A DNA stretch of 64,000 nucleotides from Escherichia whittamii (GTDB lineage Bacteria > Pseudomonadota > Gammaproteobacteria > Enterobacterales > Enterobacteriaceae), in assembly GCF_014836715.1 (NCBI RefSeq), contig NZ_JACSQI010000006.1, positions 186,001-250,000 of the forward strand. Direction: 5' to 3'. The notes beneath the pieces were generated by a model. The model saw only the letters and a program-made list of their open reading frames with translations. It made no database searches and was not told the origin of the DNA. The position numbers and the translations under genes were made by a program. How positions within the stretch are numbered: the first letter of the stretch is position 1; the number at the start of each line of letters is the position of its first letter. Shown piece after piece: positions 31,227 through 43,601 of the stretch.

Positions 31227-32564
31227 TTAATGGGCGTCGATAAAGACAATTTTCAACACAAACAGCAACGCCACGATAATCACGCACGGGCTAAGGTCGC
31301 GCAGACGGCCTGTACCGATTTTCATCACGCAGTAAGAGATAAAGCCCAGCGCAATACCTTCAGTAATCGAGAAGCTGAACGGCATCATCACCGCGGTTAT
31401 AAACGCCGGAACAGATTCAGTAAGATCCTGCCATTTCACGCGCGCAAGACTTGAGGTCATCAATACGCCAACGTAAATCAGCGCGCCAGCCGCGGCATAG
31501 CCAGGCACCATCCCCGCCAGCGGCGACAGGAAGATAACCAGCAGGAACAGCAGGCCAACAACCACTGCCGTCAGACCGGTACGACCGCCAACAGAAACGC
31601 CGGAAGAAGATTCAATATACGCAGTAACGGAAGATGTACCGATAAACGAACCGGTTACAGAAGAGATACTGTCGACATACAGCGCCTGCTTCATGCGCGG
31701 GAATTTACCTTTTTCATCCGCCAGACCCGCTTTATCGGTCACGCCGATTAGCGTACCGGAGGAGTCAAACAGGTTGACCAGCATGAAAGAGAAAATCACG
31801 CCTGCCAGTCCGAGGTTAAACGACCCGGCTAAATCCACATGCCCCACCACGGTCATCACGCTCGGCGGCGCGGAGACAATGCCGTTGTAGTGCACATCAC
31901 CCAGCATCCAGCCCAGAAGCGTAGTCACCACAATGGAAACCAGCACTGCGGCGTGAATGTTGCGCGAGGCCAGAATGGCGATGATGAAGAAGCCGAGGAT
32001 ACCCAGCAGCACACTGTGAGACGTCAGATTACCGATGCTCACCAGCGTTTCCGGATTAGCGACAATGACACCAGCGTTTTTCAGCCCCATCATGCCGATA
32101 AACAGGCCGATACCGCTGGTGATGCCCACACGCAAGCTCACCGGAATGTTGGCAATCATCCAGTAGCGAACGCGGAAGATTGTCAGTAGCAGCAGACCAA
32201 TTGCGCCCCAGAAAATGGCGCCCATCCCGACCTGCCATGGCAAGCCCATCGCCTGCACAACGACAAAAGCGAAGAACGCATTCAGACCCATAGCGGGAGC
32301 CAGCGCGACTGGCAGGTTAGCAAACAGCCCCATCAGAATACTGCCGAACGCAGCAATCAGACAGGTGGTGACGAAGACGGCGCTGGTGTCCATGCCAGCA
32401 ACGCCGAGAATTTGCGGGTTAACAAAAACGATGTAAACCATCGTCAGGAAGGTGGTAAAACCGGCGATCACTTCGGTCCGTGCCGTCGTGCCATGTTCGC
32501 GCAGTTTAAACACGCGTTCCAGCATCCCCTGGCCAGAAGCCTGGGTTGTGTGTTGTTGACTCAT
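31227..32564 (-). CDS. adeP: High-affinity adenine permease AdeP (PurP)
   Basis: A 445-residue AzgA-type purine:proton symporter of the NCS2 superfamily with about 13-14 membrane segments. It brings adenine into the cell. The sequence shows the conserved GLNAFFAF block near residue 93 and the family LFDSSGTLIGVTDKAG near 265. A PurR-like box lies about 100 bp upstream. It is divergent from yieH. Older names are purP and yieG. Length agrees with the E. coli protein. Confidence 0.95.
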   Translation of the reverse strand: MSQQHTTQASGQGMLERVFKLREHGTTARTEVIAGFTTFLTMVYIVFVNPQILGVAGMDTSAVFVTTCLIAAFGSILMGLFANLPVALAPAMGLNAFFAFVVVQAMGLPWQVGMGAIFWGAIGLLLLTIFRVRYWMIANIPVSLRVGITSGIGLFIGMMGLKNAGVIVANPETLVSIGNLTSHSVLLGILGFFIIAILASRNIHAAVLVSIVVTTLLGWMLGDVHYNGIVSAPPSVMTVVGHVDLAGSFNLGLAGVIFSFMLVNLFDSSGTLIGVTDKAGLADEKGKFPRMKQALYVDSISSVTGSFIGTSSVTAYIESSSGVSVGGRTGLTAVVVGLLFLLVIFLSPLAGMVPGYAAAGALIYVGVLMTSSLARVKWQDLTESVPAFITAVMMPFSFSITEGIALGFISYCVMKIGTGRLRDLSPCVIIVALLFVLKIVFIDAH

Positions 32565-32665
32565 TATCTATTTCCGAACAAGGAGGGAAAATACGTCGCT
32601 ATCGTATACCAAAATGAGACAATATGGACGGCTGAAGATAACTTTTTTTCATTGTATTTGCTTAT

Positions 32666-32681
32666 ACGGCAACGATTGCGT
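32666..32681. promoter_or_regulatory. PurR operator between adeP and yieH
   Basis: ACGGCAACGATTGCGT matches the PurR consensus (ACGCAAACGTTTGCGT) at 13 of 16 positions and lies upstream of adeP, a known PurR target. Confidence 0.65.
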
Positions 32682-32730
32682 CATGCGAATATGCCTGACG
32701 AAAACGTTAAACTAACGATAAAGGAAAGAC

Positions 32731-33396
32731 ATGTCCCAGATAGAAGCGGTATTTTTCGACTGCGACGGTACGCTTGTCGACAGTGAGGTCATTTGCTCTC
32801 GTGCCTATGTCACGATGTTCAGGGAATTTGGCATTAACGTTGACCTTGAAGAAATTTTTACCCGCTTTAAAGGCGTAAAACTCTACGAAATCATCGACAT
32901 CATCAGTAAAGAGCAGGGCGTAACGATGGTCCAGGCCGATGCCGAACACGTTTACCGTGCGGAAGTGGCGCGCCTGTTTGATAGCGAACTTGAGGTGATT
33001 GCAGGCGCAAATGCTTTGCTGGAAAGCGTAAAAGTGCCGATGTGCGTCGTCTCTAACGGTCCGGTCAGCAAGATGCAGCATTCGCTTGGTAAACTCAATA
33101 TGCTGCACTATTTCCCGGAAAAGTTGTTCAGCGGCTATGACATCCAACGCTGGAAGCCCGATCCGGCGTTAATGTTCCATGCGGCAAAAGCGATGAATGT
33201 GAACGTTGAAAACTGCATTCTGGTCGATGATTCCAGCGCCGGTGCGCAGTCAGGAATCGATGCGGGTATGGAAGTCTTCTACTTCTGCGCAGATCCGCAC
33301 AATAAACCGATCGTTCACCCGAAAGTCACCACCTTTACCCATCTTTCACAGTTACCGGAACTGTGGAAAGCACGCGGCTGGGATATTACGCGATAA
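32731..33396 (+). CDS. yieH: YieH, 6-phosphogluconate phosphatase (HAD family)
   Basis: A 221-residue beta-phosphoglucomutase-like HAD hydrolase. Motif I DCDGTLVDS is at residues 10-18, the motif II SNG near 108, the conserved lysine in RWKPDPALM near 144, and the acidic motif DDSSAGAQSG near 170. K-12 YieH dephosphorylates 6-phosphogluconate. The start has AAGGAAAG upstream. In K-12 the next genes are cbrB, cbrC, yieK, yieL and the bgl operon. Here phoU follows directly after a terminator and a REP. Confidence 0.95.
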   Translation: MSQIEAVFFDCDGTLVDSEVICSRAYVTMFREFGINVDLEEIFTRFKGVKLYEIIDIISKEQGVTMVQADAEHVYRAEVARLFDSELEVIAGANALLESVKVPMCVVSNGPVSKMQHSLGKLNMLHYFPEKLFSGYDIQRWKPDPALMFHAAKAMNVNVENCILVDDSSAGAQSGIDAGMEVFYFCADPHNKPIVHPKVTTFTHLSQLPELWKARGWDITR

Positions 33397-33405
33397 ATAA
33401 AGAAA

Positions 33406-33427
33406 CCCGGTGACGTATTTCACCGGG
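33406..33427. terminator. Hairpin after yieH
   Basis: CCCGGTGA (33406-33413) pairs with TCACCGGG (33420-33427). It sits between the convergent yieH and phoU. Confidence 0.7.
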
Positions 33428-33448
33428 CTGATTTCGTACTCGCAGGTT

Positions 33449-33479
<31 letters not shown>

Positions 33480-33490
33480 AACGGTTAGCG

Positions 33491-34216
33491 TTACGCTTTC
33501 GGATCTTTTTCTGCCAGCAGTTTATCCAGCTCATCACCGCCAACGTGACGGAAATCCTGCCCCTTCACGTAGTAGAAGATGTATTCGCAGATATTCTGGC
33601 AACGGTCACCGATACGTTCGATTGAACGCGCACAGAACAGCGCGGTGAGAACGCTCGGAATCGTGCGTGAATCTTCCATCATGTATGTCATCAACTGGCG
33701 CACGATACCTTCGTACTCCTGATCGACTTTTTTATCTTCACGATAGATTCGCACCGCTTCGTCAATGTCCATGCGCGCAAACGCATCCAGCACGTCATGC
33801 AGCATCTGGATGGTATGACGGCCCAACGACTCCAGGCTTACCAGTAGCGGCTGATGTTGCTGGGAGAATTTCTCAAGCGCAGTGCGGCAGATTTTATCCG
33901 CAACGTCGCCAATACGCTCCAGTTCGGCGATGGTTTTGCTGATAACCATCACCAGACGCAGATCGCTCGCCGTCGGCTGACGTTTAGCGATAATGCGCAC
34001 GCAGGCTTCATCGATCGCCACTTCCATCATGTTGACGTTTCTGTCGCCTTCGATCACGCGCTTCGCCAGATCGCTGTCCTGGTTGTGCATGGCGGTGATG
34101 GCATCAGTTAGCTGCTGCTCCACCATGCCGCCCATGGTCATCACCTGCGTGCGGATGCTTTCCAGTTCGGCATTGAACTGGCCGGAAATATGTTTATTAA
34201 GATTGAGACTGTCCAT
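33491..34216 (-). CDS. phoU: PhoU, phosphate signalling regulator
   Basis: A 241-residue all-helical protein made of two similar three-helix bundles, each with an E/D-rich metal motif ([17 protein letters not shown] and [10 protein letters not shown]). It links the Pst transporter to PhoR and keeps the Pho regulon off when phosphate is plentiful. The ATG at 34216 ([15 protein letters not shown]) has AGGAG 8 bases upstream; the in-frame start 18 bases upstream is not used. It is last in pstSCAB-phoU, 14 bp after pstB. Confidence 0.97.
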   Translation of the reverse strand: MDSLNLNKHISGQFNAELESIRTQVMTMGGMVEQQLTDAITAMHNQDSDLAKRVIEGDRNVNMMEVAIDEACVRIIAKRQPTASDLRLVMVISKTIAELERIGDVADKICRTALEKFSQQHQPLLVSLESLGRHTIQMLHDVLDAFARMDIDEAVRIYREDKKVDQEYEGIVRQLMTYMMEDSRTIPSVLTALFCARSIERIGDRCQNICEYIFYYVKGQDFRHVGGDELDKLLAEKDPKA

Positions 34217-34230
34217 AACGCACTCCTGAA

Positions 34231-35043
<813 letters not shown>

Positions 35044-35057
35044 TCAGGCTTACCGTA

Positions 35058-35088
35058 GGCCGGATAAGGCGCTCACGCCGCATCCGGC
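35058..35088. repeat. REP element between pstA and pstB
   Basis: GGCCGGATAAGGCG...CGCCGCATCCGGC palindrome in the 90-bp gap. It can protect the upstream mRNA from 3' decay. Confidence 0.85.
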
Positions 35089-35094
35089 AAAGTG

Positions 35095-36947
<1,853 letters not shown>

Positions 36948-36987
36948 TTACTCTTCAGTTAAACGCGTTTACAAAGTCATTTTGTAA

Positions 36988-37019
36988 TGCCGGATAAGGG
37001 GTTAACGCCTTATCCGGCC
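36988..37019. repeat. REP element between pstS and pstC
   Basis: TGCCGGATAAGGGGTTAACGCCTTATCCGGCC-type palindrome in the pstS-pstC gap. It probably contributes to higher pstS mRNA levels. Confidence 0.85.
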
Positions 37020-37029
37020 TGGAGTTTTA

Positions 37030-38088
<1,059 letters not shown>

Positions 38089-38135
38089 TCATAAAGCATT
38101 GTTTGTTGGCTACGAGAAGCAAAATAGGACAAACA

Positions 38136-38176
38136 GGTGACAGTTATATGTAAGGAATATGACAGTTTTATGACAA
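38136..38176 (-). promoter_or_regulatory. Tandem Pho boxes of pstS
   Basis: The minus strand has TTGTCATAAAACTGTCATAT and then TCCTTACATATAACTGTCAC: CTGTCAT-type direct repeats with 11-bp periodicity bound by PhoB in place of a -35 element. Confidence 0.9.
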
Positions 38177-38282
38177 ATCAGAGTTATTATTTAACTATTT
38201 GATTTATTTGAAGAAGAAAAAGAAAAGCGATGTCATCGTTTTGTCATGTCGAATGAAAATATGCAAGCAAAAATGCGTAAAA

Positions 38283-38311
38283 TGACAACGGTGTGAGGAG
38301 CACCGCTGTCA
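38283..38311 (-). terminator. Likely terminator of the fimbrial operon
   Basis: The minus strand GACAGCGGTG (38310-38301) pairs with CACCGTTGTC (38293-38284) with one G-U wobble, followed by ATTTT. It lies right after the adhesin stop and before the pstS promoter. Confidence 0.6.
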
Positions 38312-38317
38312 GTTCGG

Positions 38318-39385
38318 TTAGCGAACAATCTCAATTGTTATGGTTGCAGTCGCGGTAAATGTTCCTGGCGCAGGGCGAGCTCCAGTGAGGCTTGCAGGTG
38401 CGGCAGAAAAAGTGACGTTGCCAGCTTTCTCGCCATAGACGGTTGTTTTGCCCATATCTGTCGACAATTCGCCTCCGTTTACTTTGATTTCCTTATTATT
38501 TTTATCGTAGATTTTTACCCCCACGTTGGGGTTTGACGTTACAACCATTGAGTTATCGGTACTGGATTCTGTAGCATAAAATGATGTGGTGATATCGTCT
38601 GTATTCAGTAATCCTAAGTTTTCACACTCAATAGTGACGGTTTTAGTGATTTTATGCGTTGTTACCGCACTCCCGGCAACAGATGAAAAATCTGCGGCTG
38701 GTATGTCTTCAAAATCAAAATAAATCGGCTGCAAACTATTAATCTCACAGCTTTGCGGCGCCGTGATATCACCACGAATGTAAACATCGGCCATCGGTTG
38801 AGAATAGTCAACAGGTGTATCACGACTTATAGTACCATACAAGGACACAATTCGTGTTTCAGGTATAACTATTTTTCCTGCAAATGTTTTTTTGATATAA
38901 AAATATATTTGTGCTGTAGCACCACTGGAAACATTTAAAGGGGAAGTACGACTGCAATCATAGCTGGTAGAAGGCCGATTAGCCTGATATTCAAAAGGCG
39001 CATTAACCATTCCAACTCCGAGAATATCTATTGCAATGCCCACATCGAGATTAGGATTAAGATTATAATAATTCAAACTTGAATGAACACCAGCGTAGCT
39101 TAAGGCATCATTTATTCTGGCCGTATAGTAAATATAGGGATATCGACCTATGTTCCCTGTATCACAATGGCAGTGACCAGGATAAGAGGCACCATTGGTC
39201 ACTCTGGTATTAAATATCGATCCAACCTTATTCTGGTTCGCTGTAATAAGATAGCCTGAAAAATTAAGCGTACTATGGAAAACCCCATTATCTGAAGTAC
39301 AAATACCTTTAGGCGCAGCTAGTATTGTGCTACTAAAAGAGATAATAAGAACCGCCAGCCACCATCGTATAATATTCTTGTTCAT
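38318..39385 (-). CDS. lpfD: Fimbrial tip adhesin, LpfD-like
   Basis: A 355-residue two-domain fimbrial protein. The signal peptide MNKNIIRWWLAVLIISFSST then ILAA is followed by a receptor-binding-type N-terminal domain (about residues 24-205, several cysteines) and a C-terminal pilin domain (about 208-355) that starts GDITAPQSCEINSL and ends ATITIEIVR with the alternating pattern used for donor-strand exchange. It is last in the operon, 10 bp after the usher. The assignment to long polar fimbria LpfD rests on operon layout and the pstS-glmS location. The ligand is unknown. Confidence 0.65.
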   Translation of the reverse strand: MNKNIIRWWLAVLIISFSSTILAAPKGICTSDNGVFHSTLNFSGYLITANQNKVGSIFNTRVTNGASYPGHCHCDTGNIGRYPYIYYTARINDALSYAGVHSSLNYYNLNPNLDVGIAIDILGVGMVNAPFEYQANRPSTSYDCSRTSPLNVSSGATAQIYFYIKKTFAGKIVIPETRIVSLYGTISRDTPVDYSQPMADVYIRGDITAPQSCEINSLQPIYFDFEDIPAADFSSVAGSAVTTHKITKTVTIECENLGLLNTDDITTSFYATESSTDNSMVVTSNPNVGVKIYDKNNKEIKVNGGELSTDMGKTTVYGEKAGNVTFSAAPASLTGARPAPGTFTATATITIEIVR

Positions 39386-39395
39386 AAAAATCCTT

Positions 39396-41918
39396 TTAAT
39401 GACATGTCACACCTTGCTCAATTAATCCACTTTCACTTGCAGGTGATGAGAGGGTGTAATCGAAGGTACATTTTGTGGTCGCGTTTTCGCCCCAGGATAA
39501 TGTCACCAGTCCCTTTTCAGGAAGACCGGAGAGATAAAGCTCGCCATGTTCTCCCACAATCCCTGAATCTGCAGAGGACGCATTTTGTACTGATGCAATC
39601 GCGCCAAATGGCACTGGCTTACCTTTTACATTAATGACTCTGAATAAAACGCGGTAACCCACATGCGTAACAAACTCGGCTTTAACCACTGCGCCACGCG
39701 TAGGAATCATCGTGACGACGGTATTATCGAGTTCGATATTTGACTTCGAGAAATAGTTATCACTGATTGCCACACGGTTTTCATCATATGGGTTTAGTTG
39801 TGTCTTGACCGTATAGCCACGCCAGTCAGTTGTGGCACCTCGCATATTATCGATTTCCAGCCCTGCAGCACCGGGGGCTTTAACGAGCGCGATGGTTTCA
39901 CCTAACTCCTGGCTTAATGTGACCCCTTCGCTGTGTGCCAGAATGCCGCCCTTAATACCGTAATTGAGTCGCTGAGAATTTTGGCTGTAGTTATAACTGC
40001 CATTCACCGTGCCATAGGTGCCGTCATAGGTCAGCGACATATTACCGCCAACCTCATCATCACGGCTGTTATAAGACTGCATTAAATTCCAGGACAGATT
40101 ATTTCTTTCCAGGGCCGTTCCGCTTAGCCCGACTTGATGTGAACTGCCGGAGTTATCATTTTGCGACAGGGAATAAGTGGCATAGCTATTCCCCCACCAG
40201 CCCGATAAAGGAACAGATAAAGAGAGCATGTAGATCTGTTCGCTGGTGTTATCACTGGCATGATTATTACTCGTCCCCTGACGAGCAGTATTGGAATAAC
40301 TCCAGGAGACATTCCAAGAGAGACGCTTCCAGCTACTGCTGTAACCAAATTGCATTAATCGCTCGACATCATCGGTATGCCAGTACTGCTGGCGGCTTAA
40401 TGTCAGGTATAAATTGCCATAATCTCTGCCCAGAGACTGTGTTAGCGTTCCTTCCACGCGACTGCGGCGGTTACCTGTTTCCCAGAAATCATCAGGGCTA
40501 TTGCGTCGTGATGCCCATTCGTTGAGGGTATAGTAGCCTTCCGTGGAATAACGATAGCCAACAAGGCGCAAGCTGGTGTCGGTATCGTCAAAACGTTTCG
40601 AATAAAGAAAGCGATAGGACTGACCGGTTTCAGAATCATCATCACTAAATTTCGCTCGAGCATGAGTCACATCGAACGAAATAGCACCCAGAGAACCGAG
40701 ATCTTTACCCATCCCTAAAGCTGCTGAACCATAATTTTCGGCAGCCTGTAAGCCGCCATACAATGTAAACCCGTGCGGTAGGCCATGAAGGATCTGCGCC
40801 TGAAGGACGTCCGGCGTAAATCCTTCTTCATCGCGTAATTCACCCACACTGATATCTACATCAGTTTGACCTTCACGTTTGAGGATTGCCAAAGTGGCGT
40901 AAGGTTGGGTAAATCTCTGCTCGCTACCATCCTCCTCCTTGATGGTTACGTCCAGATCACCACCTGTGCTGGCGGTATTCAGATCGGTAATTTCAAAAGC
41001 ACCTTGTGGAACAGCAGATTGGTAAATAACATAGCCGTTTTGACGAATGATGACGGTAGCATTGGACTTCGCAATACCACGCACAACGGGCGCAAATCCG
41101 TTTTGGCTGGCAGGCAACATATCGTTATCGGTATACAAGCGAGCACCGCGGATTTGCGTACTATCGAAAATATCGCTCGCCGTCCAGGTATCGCCGATCA
41201 TAATCTGGCTTCTTAATGCCGCAATATCCCGCTGTATCCAGGTACTGATGGAATTGTATTCCGCACGACCATCGGTGGTGTTTAAAGTGCTGTAATTGCG
41301 TAATCGCCACGGTCCAATATTCAACCCATTTCGCAGATTGAGATAGCTTGTATTTGTCTCTTGTGAACCATAATCCGAGCGGAGAGTATGCGAACCAGAA
41401 AAATCGTAGTTGATGGTGAGCGCATTAATCCCCTCATCCCAACGGGTTGGGCTTATGTAATCGTAAGCCATCGCATCCATGTAGATTTGGGGAATAGAGA
41501 TATTCAGCTGAAGTTTATCGCTGTCCAGTTGCCAGGATGAACCTTCAATACGTGGCGCAGGATCCAGGCAGGCCGTTTCATCCACCCCATTGAGCGATTT
41601 CAGCGCGTCAACTTTTACCCCAAAAGAAGTCAGTGTTTTTTTAATGGCAACAAAACAGGCGTGCAGATCAGAATCCGGATTATCCTGAACAAAAGTAACA
41701 TCCTGACGTTCAAACATTTTCCCATTGATAAAAATATCAACGCTATAAACGCCGGGAGGCATCATATTTGCCCGGTTAAACTGACGAATGTCGACCCCGG
41801 ATTGATGGTCTATTTCCAGTAGCGCCGGATTAAATACGCTGACCTGAGCCATCAGACCAGGTGAGAATATCAGACTCATCCCCGCCGTCAGGCCAACCGC
41901 TATTCTGGTCGTAACCAT
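39396..41918 (-). CDS. lpfC: Fimbrial outer-membrane usher, LpfC-like
   Basis: An 840-residue PapC/FimD-family usher that drives pilus assembly through the outer membrane. The ATG at 41918 (MVTTRIAVGLTAGMSLI) begins a signal peptide cut near MAQ|VSVFNPALLE; the TTG 21 bases upstream is less likely. An N-terminal chaperone-binding domain precedes the 24-strand barrel with its plug (about residues 130-660). C-terminal domains end with the paired cysteines in TKCTFDY and GVTCH. The family motif SPTRWDEGINALTINYDFSG is near residue 150. It lies between the chaperone and the adhesin. Confidence 0.9.
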   Translation of the reverse strand: MVTTRIAVGLTAGMSLIFSPGLMAQVSVFNPALLEIDHQSGVDIRQFNRANMMPPGVYSVDIFINGKMFERQDVTFVQDNPDSDLHACFVAIKKTLTSFGVKVDALKSLNGVDETACLDPAPRIEGSSWQLDSDKLQLNISIPQIYMDAMAYDYISPTRWDEGINALTINYDFSGSHTLRSDYGSQETNTSYLNLRNGLNIGPWRLRNYSTLNTTDGRAEYNSISTWIQRDIAALRSQIMIGDTWTASDIFDSTQIRGARLYTDNDMLPASQNGFAPVVRGIAKSNATVIIRQNGYVIYQSAVPQGAFEITDLNTASTGGDLDVTIKEEDGSEQRFTQPYATLAILKREGQTDVDISVGELRDEEGFTPDVLQAQILHGLPHGFTLYGGLQAAENYGSAALGMGKDLGSLGAISFDVTHARAKFSDDDSETGQSYRFLYSKRFDDTDTSLRLVGYRYSTEGYYTLNEWASRRNSPDDFWETGNRRSRVEGTLTQSLGRDYGNLYLTLSRQQYWHTDDVERLMQFGYSSSWKRLSWNVSWSYSNTARQGTSNNHASDNTSEQIYMLSLSVPLSGWWGNSYATYSLSQNDNSGSSHQVGLSGTALERNNLSWNLMQSYNSRDDEVGGNMSLTYDGTYGTVNGSYNYSQNSQRLNYGIKGGILAHSEGVTLSQELGETIALVKAPGAAGLEIDNMRGATTDWRGYTVKTQLNPYDENRVAISDNYFSKSNIELDNTVVTMIPTRGAVVKAEFVTHVGYRVLFRVINVKGKPVPFGAIASVQNASSADSGIVGEHGELYLSGLPEKGLVTLSWGENATTKCTFDYTLSSPASESGLIEQGVTCH

Positions 41919-41942
41919 AATATGCCTATCCTTATACAATGC

Positions 41943-42674
41943 TTACAGCGCGTTTTTTATCGGTTCGCTTATCGCACCGTAATCATTTATGAATCGCCAG
42001 GTCATTTGGTTACCCGCAGAATTGGCAGGCAGCTGTAAAGAGAGCGTTTCGAAAGGACGGATCATATTGAGAGGCACATCATGGCCATCAACAATGACAT
42101 CCATCACACTGATATGAATCGGGTTTGGATTTTCAGCAATCAGATTTTTCCCTTCACGACGCCACTTAACCTTTGGCGCGGCATCTTCAGGAATAAGGCG
42201 AATAGTTGCTGGTCGCCAGAACAGCTTGATACGAGTTTTAACAGCAATTTCCAAAGAGTTAGCCGCTTTATTGGTTGCTGCAGGCGGAATATTTTTGATA
42301 TTCAGCCAGAAGACGGATTCACGGTCGTCGGGTAATGACATTCCCTTGGTGTGAATAATACGTAATACTTTTTCTTGTCCGGGTTCAAGTCGGGATACAG
42401 GAGGTATAACAGTAAAGGGCGCTTTACTTTTATCATCTTTATTAAACGGGTCTACCCATGACTGGATGAGATAAGGGATCTTCTCTTCCTTGCTGAATAC
42501 AGAAATGGATTTATCTGCATTATTACTCAAGTAAACAACCCGTGTACCGCCAATGACAACGCCTGCATAGGTTAATGTTGACTGGCCTAAAAAAAGGCTT
42601 AACATAATCGCGATAAATAATTTGTACAAAATGGTTGTTTTAAAGAGCCTAATTAAACAACTTTTTCTGGACAT
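41943..42674 (-). CDS. lpfB: Periplasmic fimbrial chaperone, LpfB-like
   Basis: A 243-residue PapD-family chaperone that caps pilin subunits by donor-strand complementation and delivers them to the usher. An unusually long N-terminal leader (about 37 residues, ending LTYAG) precedes the immunoglobulin-like fold. It has the subunit-anchoring arginine in GGTRVVYLSN, the lysine in AVKTRIKLFWRP, and the chaperone signature near residues 100-125 (PVSRLEPGQEKVLRII). It is 46 bp after the major pilin and 24 bp before the usher ATG. Confidence 0.9.
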   Translation of the reverse strand: MSRKSCLIRLFKTTILYKLFIAIMLSLFLGQSTLTYAGVVIGGTRVVYLSNNADKSISVFSKEEKIPYLIQSWVDPFNKDDKSKAPFTVIPPVSRLEPGQEKVLRIIHTKGMSLPDDRESVFWLNIKNIPPAATNKAANSLEIAVKTRIKLFWRPATIRLIPEDAAPKVKWRREGKNLIAENPNPIHISVMDVIVDGHDVPLNMIRPFETLSLQLPANSAGNQMTWRFINDYGAISEPIKNAL

Positions 42675-42720
42675 AAAAACTCCCTGGCCAAAGCCAACTG
42701 AATAAAAAGGCTCTGATAAA

Positions 42721-43293
42721 TTATTTCTTATATTCGATAGTAAATTGTGAATCAGCGTTCGCTGTACCCGCTGTTACGACCGCATTTGTTGCAACATAGC
42801 GTGCAATAAACTTCATTTCTGCGGTGCCGTCAGCTGCGATAGAGGTATAAGCTGAGTCGTTATAAAGTTTGACCTGAGAGTTGTCAGTCTGGTTAAAGAT
42901 ACGGATACCGACACCTGTTGCCACAATCGCTGCCCCTGTGCCTGTATAATCACCCGGATCGGCAGCTGTTATCGGGGTACCCACTTTCAGGTCACCGTCG
43001 CCGCCAGGCGCTTCAGTACCGTCAAAACGAACCGCAGCCTGCGTGTAAGTTGCCGGACATTTTTCCAGTTTAATACTGAACTGCTGTGGCGATGCCATAC
43101 TGCCTACGCCTGAAAATGCATTTTTACTGACTTTCCCAAGAGGAACGGTTTGATCCGCTGTATCGGAGGTAACTTCACAAGTACTGTCGACAATTTCACC
43201 GACGAAGTGAACAACACCATCTTCTGCCAGTGCATGTCCAGCTAGCATTAAAGATGCCAGAGTGAATGCACCGCCTATAATATTACGCTTCAT
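42721..43293 (-). CDS. lpfA: Major fimbrial subunit, LpfA-like
   Basis: A 190-residue type-1-family pilin. The signal peptide MKRNIIGGAFTLASLMLAGH then ALA is followed by EDGVVHFVGEIVDSTCEV, which provides the donor strand and the first cysteine. The second cysteine lies in KLEKCPATYTQ, and the C-terminus has the conserved penultimate-type tyrosine (FTIEYKK). It is first in the four-gene operon. The sequence resembles LpfA of the long polar fimbria variants found at the same pstS-glmS position in pathogenic E. coli, as far as I can recall. Confidence 0.8.
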   Translation of the reverse strand: MKRNIIGGAFTLASLMLAGHALAEDGVVHFVGEIVDSTCEVTSDTADQTVPLGKVSKNAFSGVGSMASPQQFSIKLEKCPATYTQAAVRFDGTEAPGGDGDLKVGTPITAADPGDYTGTGAAIVATGVGIRIFNQTDNSQVKLYNDSAYTSIAADGTAEMKFIARYVATNAVVTAGTANADSQFTIEYKK

Positions 43294-43556
43294 AGAAACT
43301 CCATTGATATGATATATCCTTTATCCTGAATCATCACTTATATTGATAAGTGTACTTATGATTCGCGGATATAATACATCAACGAAATATAATTATCTAA
43401 AAATAAAATTAAAAACTAAAATTTAAATATATTTTTATTATTTAAATATTATTAAATCGATAATTTTTCAAGTGTGTAATCAGACATTAATAAAAAATCA
43501 GAATAAATTCATATCCCTGAGTTTATAGATAAAACAATTATTGACGTTATTGATAA
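43294..43556. other. AT-rich fimbrial promoter region downstream of glmS
   Basis: About 260 bp, strongly AT-rich between 43370 and 43520. It must hold the lpfA promoter (leftward) and looks like a target for H-NS silencing. I see no invertible element or phase-variation repeat. Confidence 0.5.
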
Positions 43557-43583
43557 AAAGGGCCGCCAAAAGGCAGCCCTTCG
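43557..43583 (-). terminator. Terminator of glmUS; near the Tn7 insertion point
   Basis: The minus strand GGGCTGCC-TTTT-GGCGGCCC stem is followed by five T residues. Tn7 would insert about 25 bp past the glmS stop, which falls in this hairpin. The hairpin is intact and I see no Tn7 end here. Confidence 0.8.
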
Positions 43584-43601
43584 TTCAGCGAATGAATATT
43601 A

